A stretch of 5,595 nt of DNA from Clostridiales bacterium UBA1246 (lineage in GTDB: Bacteria > Bacillota > Clostridia > Oscillospirales > Oscillospiraceae): contig DBWE01000163.1 in NCBI GenBank assembly GCA_002308315.1, forward strand, positions 1 to 5,595, written 5' to 3'. Both the position numbers and the translations under genes were made by a program. The notes beneath the pieces are model-generated. The model was not told the DNA's origin. It did no database searches and saw only the letters and a program-made list of their open reading frames with translations. Shown here one piece after another: positions 1-5,179 of the stretch. Position 1 is the first letter of the stretch. Each line of letters starts with the position of its first letter.

Positions 1-24
1 GCACAGGGGGCGGTTCCGTGTGTC
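1..24 (+). repeat. REP-like repeat, left copy, inverted partner of 1278-1303
   Basis: The first 24 bases read GCACAGGGG, then GCGG, then TTCCGTGTGTC. The reverse complement of 1278-1303 reads GCACAGGGG, ACGG, TG, TTCTGTGTGTC. The two copies differ at two positions and by a 2-base gap, and they face each other across the acyltransferase gene. Sequences built on GGGGACGG followed by TGTGTC are familiar as dispersed extragenic repeats, often linked with REP-associated Y1 transposases, in Firmicutes; that link is from memory. The copy lies 13 bp beyond the acyltransferase stop codon and may continue outside the window. Confidence 0.55.
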
Positions 25-37
25 CGGCGCCGCGCTT

Positions 38-1174
38 CTACCGCAGCCGCCCGGCAAGGCGCTCCGCGGCCGCGGCAGCGCCGGCGGAAATGCGGTCTGC
101 AAGCCGCCGTACGCCAAGCAGAGCGAACAGCCCGGTCAGTATCCTGTCCGCCGTGACCGAGGCCGCCAGGAAGATAAACGAAAAGGCGGAAACGGACAGA
201 AAAATAGGCGGCAGGGGACCGGAGGCGAGGTCGGCAAAGCGCATATACATCAAATTCTGCCATATAAACGGGTGGCAGTTCAGTATATAGGCGGAGAAGG
301 CGCCGGGGGCGGCAAAGGAGATCGCTTTTCCCGCGGCGTGACCGACGCGTATTTTTGAAAACAGGATCAGGTACAGCAGCGCCGCGCCCAGCACCGTGGG
401 AGAGGTATAGGAAATGAACATCGCCCGGGAGAAGCTGACGTTGAAAAAGCGGAAATCGAGCCCGAAGAGCTTCCACAGCCAGCCCAGAGCGCCGAGAACG
501 ACTATGCCCGCGACGGAAACGGCGGGATGCAGGCTTTTGCCGAGCCCGCATTTTTTTACGGCGGCGCCCATGATATATAAGAGAGCGAGCCAGATGAACG
601 AATATCCGTTTTCGAGGTGAAAGCGCCTCGCGGTGTTGTCATAGACCGAGAAAAGCACGAAAATAACGATGAATATTTTTCTCAGAGTCTTTTCCGGGCA
701 GGCCCTTATGCCCGCGTTAAGGAAGGGGAGAGAGAAAAACAGAGCGGTATAGGCGCTGAAATACCAATAAAGGCCGTTGGAAACGGGAAAGATCATCTTG
801 AAAACGTCGCGCCGGACTACCGACTGGGGCAGGATGAGCTTGCCGATAAGCATGATCCCGACGCCGTAGACGACCACCCGCAGCCAGAGCATGAGATATC
901 CGGATATTTTAAATTTTTTCGGCAGGTCGGAATAAGAGACGTACCCGCTGATCAGCGCGAAAATATCCACCGCGCAGAAGGCGAAGGCCTCCATTGCCCA
1001 GGAAAACATATACTGACTGCCGCCCTCGGCGGCGGTCTGCAGGAGCCCGCCCTGGCCGAGAGAATGCAGAACGATGATATAAAACCCGGCAAGTATGCGA
1101 AGCAGGTCGATCCCGAGATTTCGCCCGGCCGGCGGCGCGGCGTCCGCGGAAAACGGAAGGGATGTTCTTTCCAC
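38..1174 (-). CDS. Integral membrane acyltransferase, acyltransferase-3 (OafA/WecH-like) family
   Basis: This is a predicted 378-residue polytopic membrane protein. Members of the family transfer acetyl or other acyl groups to extracytoplasmic sugars, such as surface polysaccharide, wall glycopolymer or peptidoglycan; the substrate here is unknown. Near the N terminus, GIDLLRILAGFYIIVLHS carries the family's R-x10-H motif (R26, H37), where His is the proposed catalytic residue. A segment around VDIFALISGYV matches the usual second conserved helix, and NGLYWYFSAYTALFF is typical of clostridial members. About ten hydrophobic helices follow, and the tail is Ala-rich and basic. Length is normal for the family. 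The frame is open up to a TTG at 1216, but I prefer the GTG at 1174. It has a GTGAGG ribosome site about 8 bases upstream, and a good -10 box at 1237-1232 puts the transcript start near 1225, too close for the TTG to have a leader. The gene seems to be a single-gene unit between inverted repeats. Confidence 0.88.
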   Translation of the reverse strand: MERTSLPFSADAAPPAGRNLGIDLLRILAGFYIIVLHSLGQGGLLQTAAEGGSQYMFSWAMEAFAFCAVDIFALISGYVSYSDLPKKFKISGYLMLWLRVVVYGVGIMLIGKLILPQSVVRRDVFKMIFPVSNGLYWYFSAYTALFFSLPFLNAGIRACPEKTLRKIFIVIFVLFSVYDNTARRFHLENGYSFIWLALLYIMGAAVKKCGLGKSLHPAVSVAGIVVLGALGWLWKLFGLDFRFFNVSFSRAMFISYTSPTVLGAALLYLILFSKIRVGHAAGKAISFAAPGAFSAYILNCHPFIWQNLMYMRFADLASGPLPPIFLSVSAFSFIFLAASVTADRILTGLFALLGVRRLADRISAGAAAAAERLAGRLR

Positions 1175-1231
1175 AGGTATGACCTCACTCAGGCAGAATG
1201 TCGATGCATATCCCAAAAGGATCTTGAAGCC

Positions 1232-1260
1232 ATTTTAACATATCCGAAGGGGATATACAA
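1232..1260 (-). promoter_or_regulatory. Candidate promoter of the acyltransferase gene
   Basis: On the minus strand TTGTAT (1260-1255) is followed after exactly 17 bases by TAAAAT (1237-1232). The -10 box matches the sigma-70/sigma-A consensus at five of six positions, while the -35 matches only at TTG. The spacer holds a 6-bp dyad, ATATCC-N5-GGATAT (1240-1256), which could bind a regulator. The predicted start near 1225 supports the GTG start at 1174. Confidence 0.5.
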
Positions 1261-1266
1261 TAATGA

Positions 1267-1303
1267 GCACGGGGAGTGACACACAGAACACCGTCCCCTG
1301 TGC
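1267..1303 (-). repeat. REP-like repeat, right copy, with bulged hairpin
   Basis: Positions 1278-1303 are the inverted partner of the repeat at the left edge of the window. Together with the adjoining bases they fold on themselves: GCAC plus GGGGA (1267-1275) pairs with TCCCC-T-GTGC (1294-1303), leaving T1299 bulged. A short bulged hairpin of this kind is typical of REP elements. It lies upstream of the acyltransferase promoter, outside any gene. Confidence 0.55.
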
Positions 1304-1312
1304 CGATTACAG

Positions 1313-1354
1313 CCGAAACGCATGGCTCCCGTAATTCGGGACCATGCGTTTCGG
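1313..1354 (-). terminator. Long hairpin after the operon, possible terminator
   Basis: A perfect 13-bp stem pairs CCGAAACGCATGG (1313-1325) with CCATGCGTTTCGG (1342-1354). It continues as an inner 5-bp stem, TCCCG (1327-1331) with CGGGA (1337-1341), with C1326 bulged and a TAATT loop. It begins 27 bases after the stop codon of the last operon gene, the right place for a transcription end or an mRNA-stabilising structure. There is no U-run after the stem on either strand, so it is not a textbook intrinsic terminator. It directly abuts the right REP-like repeat and could belong to that repeat cluster instead. Confidence 0.5.
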
Positions 1355-1381
1355 TCAAGATAAGGAAGAATATGAAACCGT

Positions 1382-1807
1382 TCAATTTGTATGAGCCATG
1401 CCGCGAATGACCAGCCTTGCCAGCTCGGACACGTCCTTCGCCGCCACGGTCTCGGCGGCGGGAAGGACTATTTTCAGATCCCGCTCCATTGCCTGGAACA
1501 GAAGGGCCTTTTTCACTGTGGCGGAGGTGGCCCCGGCGCAGCTGCGGGCGGTGTCGAGCTGCGCGGCAAGCTCGGGGGTCACTTTCATCATCCTTGCAAG
1601 ACTTGCCTGAGTGAGCGCCGCGATGGAGTCGCTGCGGCACTCTCCCTCGGGCAGCATGTATTTGCCGAATATATAGCCGCGCAGGTGCGCCCTGATATAA
1701 CCGAACTCGGGCGGATCGCTTTCGCGGATGTATTTTGCTTCCGCCGCGGCCGCGGCGGTATATCTTTTCAGGGTCTCCAGGACCCTTTTGCGGTCCTGCG
1801 CGCTCAA
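1382..1807 (-). CDS. Small ACP-like protein of unknown function, last gene of the operon
   Basis: I do not recognise this 141-residue protein with certainty. Its last third resembles helices II-IV of an acyl carrier protein: KKALLFQAMERDLKIVLP (99-116) parallels the ACP segment that runs from the phosphopantetheine serine into ALEEEF...IP, followed by a hydrophobic helix, VSELARLVIRGM. At the position of the ACP serine there is Thr97 (or Ser95 if two residues are inserted), without the DSL motif. The first 90 residues are mostly helical with an Ala run (18-22). No Met lies near the N terminus. The likely start is TTG at 1807, which overlaps the upstream isomerase stop as TTGA. The only ribosome-site-like match, GGAG, is about 14 bases away, so translation is probably coupled to the upstream gene. 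The frame stays open further upstream to 2044, but that part is a shadow of the isomerase gene. Coding is supported by position and composition; the ACP relation is tentative. Confidence 0.7.
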   Translation of the reverse strand: MSAQDRKRVLETLKRYTAAAAAEAKYIRESDPPEFGYIRAHLRGYIFGKYMLPEGECRSDSIAALTQASLARMMKVTPELAAQLDTARSCAGATSATVKKALLFQAMERDLKIVLPAAETVAAKDVSELARLVIRGMAHTN

Positions 1808-3354
1808 AGGGATATGAGGGGCTCCGCGCCCAGGACCTCGGCAAGCATGATGAGCCTGTCGGTATAGTCGCCGTAGACGAGGGCAACGTGATTTCCCACC
1901 AGGCACTGCTTTTTGTAGCAGTCCATCTGATCCCTGACGCGGAAGATCACCAGGTTGTTGCAGTTGTTGGCCTCGTAGCCGTCGCCGCATACCACTTCGC
2001 CGCGGGCGATGAAGAGCTTGCTGCCGTCGGGGCTGAAGCGGCACATGGTCACGGTCTGCCCCGCGTCCTGATCGAAGTCGTAGCGCAGTACCGCGCCGAA
2101 CTTCTGCTCATGGGCGAAATGGCGAAGAGCGTATTTGCCCTTCTCGGTCGGCTTGCGGTAGCAGCGGTTGGCGACGCTGTGCTCCATCACGTAGAGGTTG
2201 TGAGGATCGTCGGCGATGAGCCGTGCCTTAACCTCGTCGGAGGGCCAGCGGGCCAGAGACATGAAGGTCCCGTCCTTTTCCTCGTAGGGCAGGGGGGTGG
2301 TGTTGCCCATGTAGGGGCGCTGACCGGAAACCGCGATAAGCGCCTGCTGGCTGAGGACGGAGTCGGCGTCATACTCGCAGGAGGAGGGGATGCCCTGCTC
2401 CATCATGAGAGAATGGGTCAGGCAGAAGGTGAATTTCATCTCGTTGATGCGTCTTGTTGAGCAGATATCCGGACACGGAGCGGTGAAGCCGTTGCACTCC
2501 AGCAGGTCCAGATTTTTGCGGACGGTAAGGTAGGCGACCAGGGAATTGATGAGATACTGGCGGCTTATGTCCGCCACCTCGGCTCCGCCGATGAGCTCGT
2601 CGGCCATCGTCCCGGCTTCCCTGAGCTCCTCCTCGGTGATGTTGGGGGTCACGCGGCCGGGGGTGGTGTGGTTGCCGCCCTCGGGCAGCGGGGACATCTG
2701 GTCGAGCAGCTCGTGGGCGTTGACATAGCGGAAGCGCGCCCCGAGACGCTTGGTGATGAGCTCGTGGTTGGTAAAGGTGTCCACGCTGCTGAAGGATACG
2801 TTTGAATTGAAGCGGTTGACGAGGAGTATGCGGGTGTTGCGTATCACCTTTTTGGCCCGCAGAGCGGCCAGCAGCTTCGTGGTCTCGGACCAGCACAGCG
2901 GCGCGTAGACCTCCTTGTCGGGCTCCTTGGCCTTTATGGCCGCGTAATCGGTGATGGGAGAGAAGGCGCTCTCCGGATCTATGATGAGGGGTGTGTCGAA
3001 GCGCAGGGCAAAGTCCACCACGATATCGTCCAGACCTATGTTGGTAAAGAAGAAAGCCGCGTCCGCGTCCACCATGGCAAGACGCAGGTTCTCCCACATC
3101 TCCAGCGTGTTTTCCCAGTCGTCCGTGCGGCCTGCGCGGATCGGCTCCAGCACGTCCACGCCTTCGGGCTTGTAAGCGTTCAGCCGGTCAAGGAACATGG
3201 TGAAGAGGTCCTCGTTGGCAAACTTGTCGAAGCCGGGCTGCAGGGCCTCGCCCTGACCGAAGCGGCAGGGACCCTCATAGAAGTACCTGTGCTCCAGACC
3301 TAAAAGCACGGGACGTACCTTCAGACGGATGTCGGATGCCTTGATAATGCTCAT
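1804..3354 (-). CDS. L-fucose/L-arabinose isomerase-fold protein, substrate unknown
   Basis: This 516-residue cytoplasmic protein has no signal peptide and resembles the FucI/AraA sugar isomerase superfamily, whose members interconvert aldoses and ketoses with a divalent metal. The C-terminal half is diagnostic. CEYD (326-329) supplies the expected metal Glu (E327). LRYDFDQDAGQTVTMCRFSPDG (423-444) matches the C-terminal beta domain. NHVALVYGDYTDRLIMLAEVLG (488-509) supplies the expected His (H489). In E. coli FucI the metal ligands are E337, D361 and H528. D361 lies 24 residues after E337, and here that position is Asn351, so isomerase activity is not assured. Length is in the range of AraA (about 500) and shorter than FucI (about 590). 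The ATG at 3354 is preceded by AAAAGGAGGA with 6-base spacing, which fixes the start. The gene lies 42 bp after sufE and overlaps the next gene by 4 bp, so it looks operonic with the sulfur genes. I give no gene symbol because it is not orthologous to fucI or araA with any certainty. Confidence 0.85.
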   Translation of the reverse strand: MSIIKASDIRLKVRPVLLGLEHRYFYEGPCRFGQGEALQPGFDKFANEDLFTMFLDRLNAYKPEGVDVLEPIRAGRTDDWENTLEMWENLRLAMVDADAAFFFTNIGLDDIVVDFALRFDTPLIIDPESAFSPITDYAAIKAKEPDKEVYAPLCWSETTKLLAALRAKKVIRNTRILLVNRFNSNVSFSSVDTFTNHELITKRLGARFRYVNAHELLDQMSPLPEGGNHTTPGRVTPNITEEELREAGTMADELIGGAEVADISRQYLINSLVAYLTVRKNLDLLECNGFTAPCPDICSTRRINEMKFTFCLTHSLMMEQGIPSSCEYDADSVLSQQALIAVSGQRPYMGNTTPLPYEEKDGTFMSLARWPSDEVKARLIADDPHNLYVMEHSVANRCYRKPTEKGKYALRHFAHEQKFGAVLRYDFDQDAGQTVTMCRFSPDGSKLFIARGEVVCGDGYEANNCNNLVIFRVRDQMDCYKKQCLVGNHVALVYGDYTDRLIMLAEVLGAEPLISL

Positions 3355-3386
3355 TGCGTGTCCTCCTTTTGGGTGATGTTGTTATT

Positions 3387-3409
3387 CCCGCGGGCGTCAG
3401 CCCGTCGGG
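3387..3409 (-). repeat. Hairpin across the sufE stop codon
   Basis: CCCGCGGGC (3387-3395) pairs with GCCCG (3400-3404) and CGGG (3406-3409), with T3405 bulged and a GTCA loop that includes the stop codon of the SufE gene. It gives about nine GC pairs and is followed on the minus strand by AATAACA. It could stabilise the upstream message end or dampen read-through into the isomerase gene. No U-run follows. GC-rich hairpins also arise by chance in this composition. Confidence 0.3.
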
Positions 3410-3831
3410 GAGTTTTCTTTCAGCAGCCGGGCGGCGCTTTTTTGCAGGGACGCGGCCGCGTAGCCTATGCCCCTTTGCCGCCGGTCGTCGAAGGAGCCCA
3501 TCAGCATGGGATCCTTCCAGAAATACAGCTCCGCTTCGGCGGCTGCCCTGAGCGGCCTGCCGTCCAGCACGTTCATCAGCAGGTACAGAAGTCCCTTGAT
3601 GATGTACGTATCGCTGTCGGCGGAAAAGCGAAAGAGTCCCTGTTCCTCCCGCGCTTTGAGCCACACGTGGGACTGACAGCCCTTCACCTCGTTTTCGGGC
3701 TGCCGGACGTCCTCCGGGCAGGGAGGCAGCAGAGCCGCCAGAGACAGCAGGTAGCTGTAGCGGGTAAAATCGTCTTCGATCTGACGGAGCTCGTCAAGAA
3801 TGGCCTCCTGCTCCGCTCTGATCTCATCCAT
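3397..3831 (-). CDS. sufE: SufE-family sulfur acceptor, partner of the cysteine desulfurase
   Basis: SufE accepts the persulfide sulfur from a SufS-type desulfurase, stimulates its turnover, and passes sulfur to a scaffold or other acceptor in the cytosol. This 144-residue protein has the family's normal length. It has the invariant motif NEVKGCQSHVWL (47-58) with acceptor Cys52, a helical N terminus typical of the family (DEIRAEQEAILDELRQIEDD), and a YIIKGLLYLL helix and FWKDPML segment in the expected places. The frame is open further upstream to 3906, but those codons are antisense-free shadows of the desulfurase end. The ATG at 3831 begins a standard SufE N terminus. It overlaps the desulfurase by 8 bp (ATGGATGA), indicating translational coupling. 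The only ribosome-site-like sequence is GGGAAAG, which lies inside a hairpin (3832-3860). Confidence 0.93.
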   Translation of the reverse strand: MDEIRAEQEAILDELRQIEDDFTRYSYLLSLAALLPPCPEDVRQPENEVKGCQSHVWLKAREEQGLFRFSADSDTYIIKGLLYLLMNVLDGRPLRAAAEAELYFWKDPMLMGSFDDRRQRGIGYAAASLQKSAARLLKENSPTG

Positions 3832-5071
3832 GCTTTCCCGCCCCCACGGTCCGGGAAAGCGCGGCGATCTGCTCGAGCGCGTCGCCGAACCGGTCCAGCT
3901 CCTCACCGGTGTTATAGAAAGCGGGGGACAGACGGACGGAGCCGGAGATCCCCAGGCGGGCGTGAAGTGCGTCGGCGCAGTGACGGCCGGAGCGAAGAGC
4001 GAAGCCCTTTTTATCCAGCAGCACGGCCGCGTCGTAGGCCTGCAGCGGCGGCAGAAGGAAGCTCAGCACGCCGGAGCGGCGCTTCGGAGCGCCGAGGATA
4101 CGCAGGCCGTCTATCGAAGAGAGACGCTCCTCCGCATGGCGCAGCAGCTCCCTTTCATAGGCGGCGATACGTCTGCGTCCCACGACCTGGAGATATTCCA
4201 GCGCGGCGCCCAGCCCCGCGATACCGGAGAGGTTGAGGGTCCCCGCCTCGAATTTTCCGACGCCCGACTCGTATTCCGGCTCCGGAATACGCAGCTCGCG
4301 AAGCATTCCGCCCCCGTAACGGACCGGCGGCAGGCGGTCGATCCATTCGGCTTTGGCGTAAAGCACGCCGATGCCCGTGGGGCCCATGAGCTTATGGCCG
4401 GAGAAAAAGAGAAAATCGCAGTCAGGAGATTTCAGCTCCGGGAGATCGCAGCGCATGGCCTGCGCCGCGTCCACGGCCACGGCGGCGCCCGCGGAATGAG
4501 CCGAGGAAACGATCTGAGAAAGGGGATTGACGGTGCCGAGTACGTTGGAGACCGCGGTGACCGCCAGCAGCCGGGGCTTTTTTTCGAGCCTGCGATACAG
4601 GTCTTCCATATCAAGCTCGCCGTCTTCTCGTATTTTTACCAGCTCCAAAACGGCGCCGGTGCGGCGGCAGGCCTCCAGCCAGGGCAGCAGGTTGGAATTG
4701 TGCTCCATTTCCGTGGCGAGCACCAGGTCTCCCCGCTTGAGCTCGCCCAGGGCAAAGGCCTCGGCCAGCATATTGGCGGAGTCGGTCGCGCCGGAGGTGA
4801 AAACGATCTCGTCCCGCGATACTCTCAAAAAATCGGCGGTGAGCTGCCGGGTCTCCTCCAGGGCCTCCGTCGCGCGGGCACTGAGGCAGTAGACGCCGCG
4901 ATGGACGTTGGCGTGCCGGAGGCTCCAATAATCCTCCATAGCCCAAAGCACCGGCCGGGGACATTGTGTGGTAGCCGCGTTGTCCAGATATACCGTGCTT
5001 TTTCCGCGGCAGTTTCCCCGGGCGATCATGGGAAAATCCCGCTTTCTGATCACGTTCTGCCAGTCGTCCAT
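3824..5071 (-). CDS. sufS: SufS-type (class II) cysteine desulfurase, PLP-dependent
   Basis: This enzyme converts L-cysteine to L-alanine and holds the sulfur as a persulfide for transfer to a partner, here almost certainly the adjacent SufE. The 415-residue protein is a class V aminotransferase-fold enzyme. Seen in order: YLDNAATTQCP (28-38); FTSGATDSANMLAE (91-104); the PLP-stacking His124 in EMEHNSNLLPW; the PLP Asp201 in AVDAAQ; the Schiff-base Lys227 in SGHKLMGPTGIG; and the persulfide Cys365 in RSGRHCAD, the short rigid class II (SufS/CsdA) arrangement rather than the long IscS loop. The ATG at 5071 has GGAGGA about 7 bases upstream. The 20 upstream in-frame codons to 5131 run through the promoter region and were discarded. 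It is the first gene of the operon. It could equally be called CsdA; gene-neighbour and motif evidence does not separate the two. Confidence 0.95.
   Translation of the reverse strand: MDDWQNVIRKRDFPMIARGNCRGKSTVYLDNAATTQCPRPVLWAMEDYWSLRHANVHRGVYCLSARATEALEETRQLTADFLRVSRDEIVFTSGATDSANMLAEAFALGELKRGDLVLATEMEHNSNLLPWLEACRRTGAVLELVKIREDGELDMEDLYRRLEKKPRLLAVTAVSNVLGTVNPLSQIVSSAHSAGAAVAVDAAQAMRCDLPELKSPDCDFLFFSGHKLMGPTGIGVLYAKAEWIDRLPPVRYGGGMLRELRIPEPEYESGVGKFEAGTLNLSGIAGLGAALEYLQVVGRRRIAAYERELLRHAEERLSSIDGLRILGAPKRRSGVLSFLLPPLQAYDAAVLLDKKGFALRSGRHCADALHARLGISGSVRLSPAFYNTGEELDRFGDALEQIAALSRTVGAGKHG
3832..3860 (-). promoter_or_regulatory. Hairpin covering the sufE ribosome-binding region
   Basis: A perfect 9-bp inverted repeat, GCTTTCCCG (3832-3840) and CGGGAAAGC (3852-3860), flanks an 11-base loop. 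In the mRNA the 3' arm ends on the base just before the sufE ATG and contains its only purine-rich ribosome-site candidate. Ribosomes finishing sufS would melt this stem, which suggests coupled translation. It lies wholly within sufS coding sequence, so codon constraint is an alternative explanation. Confidence 0.45.
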
Positions 5072-5089
5072 GGCGCTTCCTCCGGTCAA

Positions 5090-5099
5090 ATACTTGACT
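5090..5099 (+). promoter_or_regulatory. Possible Rrf2/IscR-like half-operator
   Basis: ATACTTGACT fits the left half (ATASYYGACT) of the E. coli type 1 IscR consensus at every position. The expected right half, AGTC with STAT, is not present; instead a shorter ATACT-N7-AGTAT dyad (5090-5106) is seen. An overlapping second dyad, GTCAA-N4-TTGAC, spans 5085-5098. Both lie at the predicted transcription start of the sufS operon, a good site for a repressor. An Fe-S-sensing Rrf2 protein would make sense for a desulfurase operon, but a half-site is weak evidence. Confidence 0.3.
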
Positions 5100-5101
5100 G
5101 C

Positions 5102-5131
5102 AGTATGCGTAAACGGCGCCGCGTTTGTCAA
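5102..5131 (-). promoter_or_regulatory. Candidate promoter of the sufS operon
   Basis: On the minus strand a perfect -35 box, TTGACA (5131-5126), is followed after 18 bases by CATACT (5107-5102), which matches the -10 consensus at four of six positions. Transcription would begin near 5095, giving a leader of about 24 bases with the GGAGGA ribosome site. The -35 box spans the loop of the large dyad at 5108-5147, and the spacer is exactly one arm of it. An alternative -10, TATAAA (5169-5164), has no matching -35. Confidence 0.5.
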
Positions 5132-5147
5132 CGCGGCGCCGTTTACG
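5108..5147 (-). terminator. 18-bp perfect dyad between lysR and sufS
   Basis: Positions 5108-5125 are perfectly complementary to 5130-5147, with a 4-base loop, TGTC. The stem is GC-rich with GGCGCC at its core. It lies 32 bp after the LysR stop codon and could end that transcript, yet no U-run follows on the minus strand. A TTTT run follows on the plus strand, where there is no gene to terminate. The overlap with a promoter makes an operator, or a combined terminator and promoter, equally possible. Confidence 0.5.
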
Positions 5148-5179
5148 TTTTGAAAAGGGAGGTTTTATAAACGGTTGAT

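Noticed and set aside
1175..1216. Upstream TTG start of the acyltransferase at 1216
   Set aside because: There is no ribosome site before it and it would be only about 9 bases from the predicted transcript start; the GTG at 1174 has a GTGAGG site at good spacing.
1741..1758. An 18-bp perfect palindrome, CCGCCGCGG followed by CCGCGGCGG
   Set aside because: It encodes the Ala run of the small protein; repeated GCG/GCC codons make such palindromes by chance in GC-rich DNA, as also seen near 64-75.
1804..1809. CTTTGA at the isomerase stop, resembling the release-factor-2 frameshift site
   Set aside because: A +1 slip would enter a frame different from the downstream gene, which is in the -1 frame, and no SD-like AGGGGG stimulator lies just upstream. 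A TTGA coupled start explains the layout better.
1735..2460. A 241-codon plus-strand frame with a hydrophobic Val/Ala-rich product
   Set aside because: It lies opposite the isomerase-fold gene and the start of the small gene; the composition mirrors the codon pattern of the real strand and no ribosome site or family signature is present.
5072..5131. A 20-codon N-terminal extension of sufS with an ATG at 5131
   Set aside because: It would run through the candidate promoter and dyad, while the ATG at 5071 has a strong GGAGGA site and gives a normal SufS N terminus.
3800..5170. A 456-codon plus-strand open frame opposite sufS
   Set aside because: It is antisense to a clearly conserved desulfurase, has low-complexity Arg/Gly/Ala composition and no recognisable motif; long antisense frames are common in GC-rich genes.
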